Assembly (NCBI GenBank): GCA_039029275.1
Contig: JBCCGL010000001.1
Coordinates: forward strand, 62,001-126,000
Source: JBCCGL01 sp039029275
GTDB taxonomy: Bacteria > Pseudomonadota > Gammaproteobacteria > JBCCGL01
Direction: 5' to 3'
Length of the DNA stretch: 64,000 nucleotides
The notes under the pieces are model-generated. The model did no database searches. It worked only from the letters and a program-made list of their open reading frames with translations, and was not told where the DNA came from. The translations under genes and the position numbers were made by a program. How positions within the stretch are numbered: position 1 is the stretch's first letter; each line of letters starts with the position of its first letter. Below are positions 45,333 through 52,929 of this stretch, in pieces.

Positions 45333-46322
45333 AAAGTCGACTTTGCGCGTCTCACCTGCGGCTAAATTAACCGGTGGCAGCGCACCCCAGTCGCCGTCTG
45401 AGTGGGCGGCGGATTTATCCTTCGAGTGTGGGGGTGGCGGCTCTGACGCGCCGGATTGCGGCGGCGCTTCAGGCGGCACGCGGCGGCGATGCGCCAGTGC
45501 GAACTCGGCAACTGCGTCTATGTCCTGCTGAGTGACGTCTGCGCGATTACCGAGCGCAGCGTGCGCGACTGCGGCGCGCCGCATGACGAGATCGGCGCGC
45601 ACACCTTCAACGTTTTCGGCAAGGCAACGCTCGGCGATAGCCAGTTCAATTTCAGCGGAAATTTTAATGTTTGCCAACTGCGCGCGTGCCCGCGTGCACT
45701 GATCAATCAATATCGTCTGCGCAGGCGAACTATCCGCCACGAATGCGTCGGCATCCGTGTCGAACGCCAGTCGTGTGCGCACGATCTCAATGCGCTCATC
45801 AACGCTGTAGCCGTCGCTGACCTCAACGCACAGGCCGTAGCGGTCGAGTAGCTGCGGTCGCAGCTCGCCCTCCTCCGGATTCATGGTGCCGATTAATATG
45901 AATTCAGACGGATGGCTGTGCGACACGCCGTCGCGCTCGACGGTGTTGACCCCGCTGGCGGCGACGTCGAGCAACAAATCGACGAGATGGTCCGGCAGTA
46001 GATTGACCTCATCGACATAGAGCACGCCCTGATGCGCGTCTTGCAGCAAACCGGGTGCAAACCGCACGCTGCCGGCGTCCAGCACCTTTTCGATATCCAG
46101 GGACCCGGTGATCCGATCTTCACTCGCGCCCAGCGGCAGGGTCACCAGACGTCCGTCGCCCGGCAACAGTTCCACCAGCGCACGCGCGATCGTCGATTTG
46201 GCGGTTCCGCGCGCACCGCTGAGTAAGACCCCGCCGATCCGCGGGTCAATCGCGCTCAGCGTTAACGCCAGCTTGAGTGCCGGCTGCCCAACAATTGCGC
46301 TGAAAGGAAAAACGGGAGGCAT
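45300..46322 (-). CDS. chlD: ChlI-like AAA+ ATPase: zero-frame product (small subunit) of the chlD gene
   Basis: 340 residues. 'FPFSAIVGQPALKLAL' and Walker A 'GARGTAKSTIAR' open a Mg-chelatase-type AAA+ domain; 'QGVLYVDEVNLLPDHLVDLLLD' is Walker B and 'GTMNPEEGELRPQLLDRYGL' the sensor region. After about residue 285 comes a Pro-rich linker ('RVPPEAPPQSGASEPPPPH'), the linker normally found between AAA+ and VWA parts of ChlD, and then GAT-AAA-AAA-AAA. A stop four codons later ends a ChlI-sized protein. It is divergent from the YbjQ-type gene and heads the cobalamin cluster. Confidence 0.92.
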   Translation of the reverse strand: MPPVFPFSAIVGQPALKLALTLSAIDPRIGGVLLSGARGTAKSTIARALVELLPGDGRLVTLPLGASEDRITGSLDIEKVLDAGSVRFAPGLLQDAHQGVLYVDEVNLLPDHLVDLLLDVAASGVNTVERDGVSHSHPSEFILIGTMNPEEGELRPQLLDRYGLCVEVSDGYSVDERIEIVRTRLAFDTDADAFVADSSPAQTILIDQCTRARAQLANIKISAEIELAIAERCLAENVEGVRADLVMRRAAVAHAALGNRADVTQQDIDAVAEFALAHRRRVPPEAPPQSGASEPPPPHSKDKSAAHSDGDWGALPPVNLAAGETRKVDFGDATDKKKVT

Positions 46323-46405
46323 TGGTCTACGCGTAAAAAATTTTGGCGAATACTATCACGCGTCGCGAAATTACTCTCGCAGGAGTCCACCGCAGTCATG
46401 CTAGT

Positions 46406-46753
46406 ATGCGCCACTTTGTTGACCGCAAAAGACGCACCGTGCAACTCAGCAATCTCGAAACCATACCCGGCAAGCGCGTGGTGAAACACTACGGGCTGGT
46501 TCAGGGCCGGGCCGTTCGCGCCAAACACGTGGGGCGTGACTTCGTGGCTGCCTTTCGTCACCTATTCGGAGGCGAGCTGGACGCCTACACAGGGTTGCTT
46601 CACGAGGCGCGTGAAGAAGCGCTCGAACAGATGCAGGAATCCGCGCATCAAGTCGGCGCAAACGCCGTCCTCAACGTGCGCTTTTCAACCTCGTCCGTCA
46701 TGCACGGAGCGGCCGAGGTTTTCGTCTACGGAACTGCGGTGTTTGTCGAGTGA
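46406..46753 (+). CDS. YbjQ-family (UPF0145) protein
   Basis: 115 residues from ATG 46406; GTG 46439 or an upstream in-frame start at 46343 are possible and no ribosome site decides. The YbjQ pattern is clear: 'HYGLVQGRAVRAKHVGRDFVAAFRHLFGGELDAYTGLLHEAREEALEQM', then 'GANAVLNVRFSTSS' and 'VFVYGTAVFV'. The family forms pentamers of unknown function, sometimes called heavy-metal-binding. It overlaps the next gene by GTGA. Confidence 0.82.
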   Translation: MRHFVDRKRRTVQLSNLETIPGKRVVKHYGLVQGRAVRAKHVGRDFVAAFRHLFGGELDAYTGLLHEAREEALEQMQESAHQVGANAVLNVRFSTSSVMHGAAEVFVYGTAVFVE

Positions 46754-47316
46754 GCACGCATCCTATCGTCGACGATATGCTGCTGCAGCTCTTCGTGCTA
46801 CTTGTGCTGCTGGCGCTGGGCTATCTATTTGGCACGCGTGCGGAACGCAAGCATCTGGCCGAACTGGATCTCGGCGAAACAATGCTAAAGCGCCTGCCCG
46901 TGTTTCCGGAAAAACAACTGCCCGCATTCAAACACGCGCCACGCACCTTATTGGTCAGTGGCAGCGTGGTAATGTCGGCTGACTACTTCAAGCGATTCTT
47001 CGCCAGTTTTGCGAGCCTGTTTGGGGGCAATCTGCGTTACTACGAAACGCTTTTGTCACGTGGTGAACGCGAGGCGCTTTTACGCATGCGACTCGCCGCA
47101 CAACACTATGGCGCCGAAGCTGTGTTCAATGTAAAAATCGAAACCGTGTCGCTATCCAAAAACGCGCGAAAACGCATTGGATCGATCGAAGTGCTGGCTT
47201 ACGGAACGGCGGTCATTCCGACGCGAACCACACGAACGAACTGGCAAACCGGTCGGTTTAAACAACCTCTTGATACGTTGGAACAAAGCGGCCGATCTCA
47301 TATCAAACAAACGTGA
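46750..47316 (+). CDS. Membrane-anchored YbjQ-family protein
   Basis: 188 residues from a GTG that overlaps the previous stop. An N-terminal transmembrane helix (LLQLFVLLVLLALGYLFG) is followed by a linker and a YbjQ-like domain: 'SADYFKRFFASFASLFGGNLRYYETLLSRGEREALLRM', 'GAEAVFNVKIETVS', 'VLAYGTAVI'. It looks like a diverged tandem duplicate of the soluble neighbour with an added anchor. Confidence 0.82.
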   Translation: MSTHPIVDDMLLQLFVLLVLLALGYLFGTRAERKHLAELDLGETMLKRLPVFPEKQLPAFKHAPRTLLVSGSVVMSADYFKRFFASFASLFGGNLRYYETLLSRGEREALLRMRLAAQHYGAEAVFNVKIETVSLSKNARKRIGSIEVLAYGTAVIPTRTTRTNWQTGRFKQPLDTLEQSGRSHIKQT

Positions 47317-47969
47317 AGCCGCGCGCGGCCATATTCGACCTCGGCAATGTCGTCGTCAATTGGAATCCGACGGGAATTGTCGCCACACTCGATTGCGACG
47401 CGGAGACTCAGGCCGAACTCAAGCGAGCGCTGTTCGATCATCCGGACTGGTTGGCGCTGGACCAAGGTACGACTACCGAGGCCGACGTGCTCGCGCGAAT
47501 CCACGGTTCGACGGGCCTGAATGTTGATCTTATTCGCTCCACCTTCGAAGCGACCAAACTGTCGTTCACCGAAATCCCGCAAACGATTGCGTTAATAGAC
47601 GAACTGCATCAAACCGGCATACCGATGTATTGCCTTTCGAACATGTCGCTGGACAGTTATGCGGCGATTCGCGAGCGCGCGTTTTTTGCACACTTCACCG
47701 GTATCGTAATTTCGGCGCAGGAGAATTTGCTCAAACCTGACCCCGCGATTTTTCGGCGACTGATCGAGCGCTACGACCTACAGCACCACTCGCTACTGTT
47801 TATCGACGACATGCCGGAAAATATCTTGGCGGCGGAAAAGCTTGGGTTAGAAGGTGTTCTGTTTGATCGCAGCGAGAATGCAATCGAAAAAATTCGAGAG
47901 TATTTTTACGAAGCACGGAAAAAAATCCGTTCAGCCCAAGCGCTCGCACAGCGAGTAGTCGAAGGGTGA
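47313..47969 (+). CDS. HAD-superfamily hydrolase (YihX-like)
   Basis: 218 residues, GTG start overlapping the previous stop. 'AIFDLGNVVVNWNP' carries the nucleophile Asp8; the usual second Asp is Asn, as in the YihX/haloacid-dehalogenase-like IA subgroup. 'PMYCLSNMS' is motif II, Lys in 'ENLLKPDPAIF' motif III and 'LLFIDDMPENI' motif IV. It probably dephosphorylates a sugar or nucleotide phosphate. The last 11-13 residues ('SAQALAQRVVEG') are encoded by the edge of the 241-bp repeat. Confidence 0.9.
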   Translation: MKPRAAIFDLGNVVVNWNPTGIVATLDCDAETQAELKRALFDHPDWLALDQGTTTEADVLARIHGSTGLNVDLIRSTFEATKLSFTEIPQTIALIDELHQTGIPMYCLSNMSLDSYAAIRERAFFAHFTGIVISAQENLLKPDPAIFRRLIERYDLQHHSLLFIDDMPENILAAEKLGLEGVLFDRSENAIEKIREYFYEARKKIRSAQALAQRVVEG

Positions 47970-48453
47970 CTTGATCAGTCCTCCTCTGCGCTAAACAAGT
48001 TTCGTCATCCCCGCGAAGGCGGGGATCCACTTGTCCACGATAGCTATGGATTCCCGCCTGCGCGGGAATGACAGCAGGTGGGATGCATTGATTGGTTGGT
48101 TGCTTAAAAATGACGAACACCCTCTAACGCTGGTACTTCGACAAGCTCAGCACAAACGGTTAAAAACCCGTTCGCCCTGAGCACTCGCGCAGCGCGTCGT
48201 CGAAGGGTGACTCGATCAGTTCTCCTCTACATCAAACAAGTTTCGTCATCCCCGCGAAGGCGGGGATCCACTTGTCCACGATGGCTATGTATTCCCGCCT
48301 GCGCGGGAATGACAGCAGGTGGGATGCATTGATTGGTTGGTTGCTTAAAAATGACGAACACCCCCTAACACTCGTACTTCGACAAGCTCTGCACGAACGG
48401 TTAAAAAATCCGTTCACCCCAAGCGCTCGCGCAGCGAGTAGTCGAAGGGTCAC
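47939..48453. repeat. Tandem intergenic repeat: two 241-bp units and a partial third
   Basis: Unit 1 (about 47939-48179) and unit 2 (about 48180-48420) are nearly identical; a third begins at about 48421 and stops at 48453. Each unit contains a GTCATCCCCGCGAAGGCGGG/CCCGCCTGCGCGGGAATGAC inverted pair, an AT-rich middle, CTTCGACAAGCTC, and the CTCGC-CAGCG-CGAAGGG block. 'TTCGTCATCC' occurs at 48001 and 48242, giving the period. Frames within it are repeat translations. Confidence 0.9.
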
Positions 48454-48457
48454 CGAA

Positions 48458-50068
48458 CTACTTTTGCGTTCTGTCCCAATCCGCCTTGTCCGCGCCTTCC
48501 TTTCGAAGCAGGTGTTTCTGAATTTTTCCCGTCGGTGTTTTTGGCAAGGCATCCATCACACGCACAAATCGTGGAACCGCGAAACGCGGAAGGTGTTCCT
48601 CTGCGAACGCATCAAAGCGGGCAAGATCCGGTACGGCGCCAGCCTGCATCACAAGGGCTACCATGACTTCGTCCTCGCCATTGGGAATTTCCGAGCCCAC
48701 TGCATACACGGTTAACTCGTCGATTCCGACAAATTGCGCCAGCGTGTTTTCCAATTCGAACGATGAGATGTTTTCACCCCGGCGCCGAATGCAGTCTTTA
48801 ATTCGATCGATAAAATACACGTTACCCTGTTCGTCCATACGGGCGGCATCGCCGGTGTGAAACCAGAAGTTGCGCCACGCTTCGATGGTTTTATCCGGCA
48901 TATTCAGATAGCCAGTCATAAAGCCAAATGGCAGTTTTGGTCGCACGACGATCTCGCCGACCTGCCCGCGAGGAATCACCGCGTCGGTGCGCGGATCGAC
49001 GATTTCAAGCTCGTAGAATTCGTCCCAAAGCCGCCCACAGCTGTTGGGGATTGACTCTCCCATTGGCGTGTAAAGCGGAATATTGACCTCGGTCATGCCG
49101 TACAAACCCAGCACGTCCGCGATCCCAAACCGCTCGCGCAAACCCTGCTCTATGTCGGCGCTGATCGGTGCCAGTCCCATTACCCGCAGTGAATGATCTT
49201 GATCATGATCGGTCGGTGCTTGATTGAGCACAAAAGCCGCCACAACCCCGAGTGAATTGGTCGCCGTTACACCGTGCTCGCGAACATCGTTTAACCATTC
49301 GCTGGCGCTGAATTTTCGTCGGATCACCGCACGGGATCCTGCGATCATCGTCGCGAACAATTGCATAAAAAGCGCGTTGGCGTGAAACATCGGCAAAACG
49401 ATGTAAAACACATCGTCGTCCTGCAGGCGCATGTGCGTGATCGTCCCCAGTCCAAACAGGTAGAGGTGCGCGTGCGGCATCAGCACACCTTTGGACGGCC
49501 CTGTCGTGCCAGAGGTGTACATGACACATGCCGTGTCTTTGTATTCAGGAATATGCGCAGGCGGTGTTTCACTGGCATCATGCCATCGATCGAATCTTGC
49601 GACGGGGAAACGACTGGTATCGGGCAGATCGCCAACGATGATCATATTTTTAAGATGCGGCAGCTTGTGCGCAATCGCTTCCACGCGGTATGCGAGGTCG
49701 CTGTCGATAATCAAGCACACCGCTCTGGAGTTGTTCAACACATGCGCAAGGTAGTCGCCGAGGTAGTCCGTATTAACGGCGACGTGCACCGCACCCGAGA
49801 GCGACAAACCAAACCACGCGTCGCAAAACGCCATCGAATTCGGCAGCATAACGGCAACAAAGTCGTCCTCGGTTATGCCAAGCGCGCCGAGGAAGTTGGC
49901 GACTTTACAGCCACGCGTGTAGGCCTCAGAGTAACTGAGAGATTCACCGTCTACAGTCAGCAGCGTCTTGTTCGGTATGCGCTCGGCCTGCGTTTTCAGG
50001 ACGCGGCCGACCGTCCAGTTTTGCAGATCGTCCGGCTCGTTAGTGTTGTCGGGGATATCGGAGTACAC
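48458..50068 (-). CDS. AMP-dependent acyl-CoA synthetase, CaiC-like
   Basis: 536 residues of adenylate-forming enzyme. P-loop 'MYTSGTTGPSKGVLMPH', 'GLYGMTEVN', 'FWFHTGDAARMDEQGNVYFIDRIKD' and the C-terminal catalytic Lys in 'PKTPTGKIQK' are all present. It activates a carboxylic acid to its CoA thioester through an acyl-AMP; crotonobetaine/carnitine-CoA ligases look most similar, but the substrate is not proven. The start is GTG 50068 with no obvious ribosome site. The 3' end abuts the repeat array. Confidence 0.92.
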   Translation of the reverse strand: MYSDIPDNTNEPDDLQNWTVGRVLKTQAERIPNKTLLTVDGESLSYSEAYTRGCKVANFLGALGITEDDFVAVMLPNSMAFCDAWFGLSLSGAVHVAVNTDYLGDYLAHVLNNSRAVCLIIDSDLAYRVEAIAHKLPHLKNMIIVGDLPDTSRFPVARFDRWHDASETPPAHIPEYKDTACVMYTSGTTGPSKGVLMPHAHLYLFGLGTITHMRLQDDDVFYIVLPMFHANALFMQLFATMIAGSRAVIRRKFSASEWLNDVREHGVTATNSLGVVAAFVLNQAPTDHDQDHSLRVMGLAPISADIEQGLRERFGIADVLGLYGMTEVNIPLYTPMGESIPNSCGRLWDEFYELEIVDPRTDAVIPRGQVGEIVVRPKLPFGFMTGYLNMPDKTIEAWRNFWFHTGDAARMDEQGNVYFIDRIKDCIRRRGENISSFELENTLAQFVGIDELTVYAVGSEIPNGEDEVMVALVMQAGAVPDLARFDAFAEEHLPRFAVPRFVRVMDALPKTPTGKIQKHLLRKEGADKADWDRTQK

Positions 50069-50097
50069 GTTGGGTTAAATGCGATTCAGGGGATGTG

Positions 50098-50331
50098 TCA
50101 CGCGGCATCGCCACTAAGTTCATCCTCGTAATTGCACAGGGTGCTGCGTTCGCTGAGTTTGTCGGTCGCAACCGTGTACTCGGCAGTAAAGATTTGCTGC
50201 GACAGGGTGTCCATCTTGCCAATGCGAATCGTAACGGCTGTATCATCGACGTCGAGCACGACTGCCGGAAACTTGGTTTGCTGGCCGTTTTGATTGGTGT
50301 GCAGGTAGTAAACTTTGTCGCCGACCTTCAT
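50098..50331 (-). CDS. Conserved-looking small protein, 77 residues
   Basis: From ATG 50331, with AAGG five bases upstream, it reads 'MKVGDKVYYLHTNQNGQQTKFPAVVLDVDDTAVTIRIGK...', a pattern of an SH3-like small beta-barrel: 'GDKVYY', then 'PAVVLDVDDTAVTIRI'. I know no function. It lies 29 bp upstream of the ligase start on the same strand and is divergent from the cyclase. The frame is open to 50370, but the added residues look non-native. Confidence 0.65.
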   Translation of the reverse strand: MKVGDKVYYLHTNQNGQQTKFPAVVLDVDDTAVTIRIGKMDTLSQQIFTAEYTVATDKLSERSTLCNYEDELSGDAA

Positions 50332-50440
50332 TCTGCCTTGCCTGAACTTTGCGCGCGCCAAGCTTACCAAACCTTCATCAAGGTGTTGAAATTGATTAAA
50401 TTCGCGCTAAATTGCAATCGTTGAGTTGCACAAAGACAGA

Positions 50441-52264
50441 ATGAGTAAAAAAGCCTGCATCCCGATTATGGGTATCACCGTGTTCGGCGTCACCGCGCTG
50501 TTGATAATCAGTGTCGGCATTGTCGGGTTTATCGGGGTCGGGCAGGCAACGCATTCGACCCGAGCGCTCTGGGCGGAGCAGTCGCGCACACTGATCAACG
50601 CGATGGAGGAAAGCATCGACACACAACTGTCGCCACTGCGCGATCAGGCCTTGTGGGTTGCGCAGAATATTTCGACACTCGATGACCGCGAATCACTGGA
50701 CGAATTTATTTTCGGTACCCTGGCTGCTACACCTCAAGTGCTTGGGGTTGCGTTGTTCACGCCCGATGGAAAAAGCCGTCAATGGCAGCGCGACGAGCGA
50801 CAAGCCCAAAACTTTGACTGGTCGGACCGCTCACAGATTCTTGACTGGATTGGACAGGTTGAAACGAGCGGCACACCAACGTGGCGTGAGCCGATCTGGC
50901 TTGGCGGCGAACTGGGCATCTCAACCCTGCTGCACGACATTCCACTGTACGATGCTGACGAGCGGTTTATTGGCGTGTTTTCGCAAATCGTGCCAATCAC
51001 TGATTTTTCATTGCTGCTCTCACGCAACTACGCCAGCACAGGCGTTACGCCTTTTGTTTTATACGATGAGGATTACGTGCTTGCGCACCCGTTCCTGATC
51101 AACAATCTCATTCGCAACGAAACCGGCTACAAGGCCTTGCTCGACATCGAAGAACTCGGTGATGTAATCCTGACAGGGCTGGCGATGCCAACGAGCGAAG
51201 AACCATTTATCGCCGATGCCACTGATCTCGACACCAAGGTAGTCAAATGGGGTGACGACCACTTCATCTATATCTATCGCACCGTTACGCGCTACGGTGA
51301 TAAGCCCTGGACGATTGGCGCCTACATTAATTCATCGCTACTCCCGAATGACGAAACCGACCGCCTGATCCGCACCAGTTTGGTAGCACTGTCGGTACTC
51401 GTTGTCGCGGTAATCGCGGCGATTGTTATCGGGCGCCGTGTCAGCATTCCGATTGTCGCGATCGCAAATGCGGCCGGGCGCGTTGAGTCCGGTGAATTAA
51501 GCGGAGCGGAAAAGTTGCCGTCCAGTTCGATTCGAGAAATCAATACCGCGAACACGTCGTTTAACAAGATGGTTGATGGTCTGGCCGAGCGCGACATGAT
51601 GCGCAATACGCTTGGGCGATTCGTGCCCGAGGAAGTCGCTAACTCGCTGCTCGCCGGGGGTGGCAACATCGAGCCTCTGGTTACTGATGCGACGATACTG
51701 TTTTGCGATATCGCCGACTTTACGCGTATGACCGAGTCGCTTGGCCCGGTGCGAACCGTCAATGTGCTCAACCACTACTTTTCCTCGATGGTCGAGATTC
51801 TCGAGCGGCACGGTGGCGTGGTTACACAGTTTCAGGGGGACGCGATTTTGGCGACTTTTAACGTACCTGTCACCAACGCGCAGCACGCGGCCAACGCAAT
51901 CGTCGCCGCACACGCGATGCTGCACGCGGTCGATACCAGCCGTTTTGCCGATCAGGTCATCAGAATTCGAATCGGCATCAACTCAGGGCCCGTAGTCGCC
52001 GGTGCTATCGGTGCGGAGGGACGACTGAATTACACCGTGCACGGCGATGCGGTTAATCTTGCGGCGCGATTGGAGTCGCTCAACAAGGAGTACGACACGC
52101 GCCTGCTGGTTGCCGGGAGTACACTGGCTCTGGCAGGAGAAGAAAACTACGTTCGCGTGGGCGACGTTGCCGTACGAGGACAAACCCAATCGATCACCGT
52201 GTTCACGCCGCCGCAAACCGGGTTTGCGCACGGTGAACACGCCGATACCCGGAGTTCAGCATGA
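50441..52264 (+). CDS. Class III nucleotide cyclase with Cache-like sensor and HAMP
   Basis: 607 residues from ATG 50441 (TTG 50426 possible). TM1 at about 7-35, a periplasmic double-Cache-like sensor to about 305, TM2 (LVALSVLVVAVIAAIVI), HAMP, then a class III catalytic domain. Metal-binding Asp423 ('FCDIADFT') and Asp467 ('QGDAIL') are present, as are the Asn and Arg of 'GDAVNLAARLE'. The usual purine-selecting Lys is Gln463 ('TQFQGD') and its partner is Thr ('NYTVHGD'). It should make cAMP, or another cyclic nucleotide, in response to an extracellular ligand. It is coupled by ATGA to the next gene. Confidence 0.9.
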   Translation: MSKKACIPIMGITVFGVTALLIISVGIVGFIGVGQATHSTRALWAEQSRTLINAMEESIDTQLSPLRDQALWVAQNISTLDDRESLDEFIFGTLAATPQVLGVALFTPDGKSRQWQRDERQAQNFDWSDRSQILDWIGQVETSGTPTWREPIWLGGELGISTLLHDIPLYDADERFIGVFSQIVPITDFSLLLSRNYASTGVTPFVLYDEDYVLAHPFLINNLIRNETGYKALLDIEELGDVILTGLAMPTSEEPFIADATDLDTKVVKWGDDHFIYIYRTVTRYGDKPWTIGAYINSSLLPNDETDRLIRTSLVALSVLVVAVIAAIVIGRRVSIPIVAIANAAGRVESGELSGAEKLPSSSIREINTANTSFNKMVDGLAERDMMRNTLGRFVPEEVANSLLAGGGNIEPLVTDATILFCDIADFTRMTESLGPVRTVNVLNHYFSSMVEILERHGGVVTQFQGDAILATFNVPVTNAQHAANAIVAAHAMLHAVDTSRFADQVIRIRIGINSGPVVAGAIGAEGRLNYTVHGDAVNLAARLESLNKEYDTRLLVAGSTLALAGEENYVRVGDVAVRGQTQSITVFTPPQTGFAHGEHADTRSSA

Positions 52265-52929
52265 CCTGGAAAACCGCACACCGCTCGTTTTATTACGCTA
52301 ACGCCGAGGAGCCGGACGATATCCATCTTGACCCAGATCACACTGCCTTACTGGTGATCGACATTCAAAACACCTATCTCGAAGCCAAAGACGACGATGT
52401 TGAGAACGCCCGGTGGCAGCCGTTTTTCACCCGCATGAATGAGACCGTTATTCCGAATACTGCAAGGCTCATTGCGGATGCGCGTGAGCGCGGAGTGGAA
52501 GTGATCTTCGCTCGAATAGCTTGTCTCAAAGATGACGGTCGCGACCGCTCACTGAGTCAGAAAAAACCAGGCTTCAATTATCTACTGCTGCCAAAAGACC
52601 GTGAAGACAGTCAGGTAGTGCCCGAGCTCGAGCCGGACGGGGATGAGATCGTCGTGCTCAAGACAACTGACAGCGCGCTTACCGGCACCAACCTGCGCCT
52701 GATTTTGCGCAATATGGAAATCGAGAACGTGGTTGTCGCCGGTATTTTTACCGACCAGTGCGTTTCCTCAAGCGTGCGCAGCCTTGCCGATGAGAGTTTT
52801 AATGTCGTCGTGGTTGAGGATTGCTGCGCGGCGGCGACCGATGATCTGCACAATCACGAGTTGGAAATCATCAATATGATCTATTGCCACGTGGTCACGC
52901 TTGACGAGGTGACGCAGTTCTACCCGTAG
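52261..52929 (+). CDS. Isochorismatase-family cysteine hydrolase
   Basis: 222 residues. The catalytic triad is Asp34 ('LLVIDIQNTY'), Lys134 ('VVLKTTDSALTGT') and Cys167 ('GIFTDQCVSSSVRSLAD'), with the cis-peptide region just before the Cys. The family includes isochorismatases, nicotinamidases, ureidoacrylate and carbamoyl-sarcosine amidases; the 'SALTGT' segment argues against nicotinamidase. It overlaps the cyclase stop by four bases, so the two are made together, a pairing I do not know as standard. Confidence 0.9.
   Translation: MTWKTAHRSFYYANAEEPDDIHLDPDHTALLVIDIQNTYLEAKDDDVENARWQPFFTRMNETVIPNTARLIADARERGVEVIFARIACLKDDGRDRSLSQKKPGFNYLLLPKDREDSQVVPELEPDGDEIVVLKTTDSALTGTNLRLILRNMEIENVVVAGIFTDQCVSSSVRSLADESFNVVVVEDCCAAATDDLHNHELEIINMIYCHVVTLDEVTQFYP

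Noticed and set aside
47800..48715. Several frames of 100-150 codons on both strands around the tandem repeat
   Set aside because: They are translations of the 241-bp repeat units running into neighbouring genes ('SFPRRREY'-type peptides).
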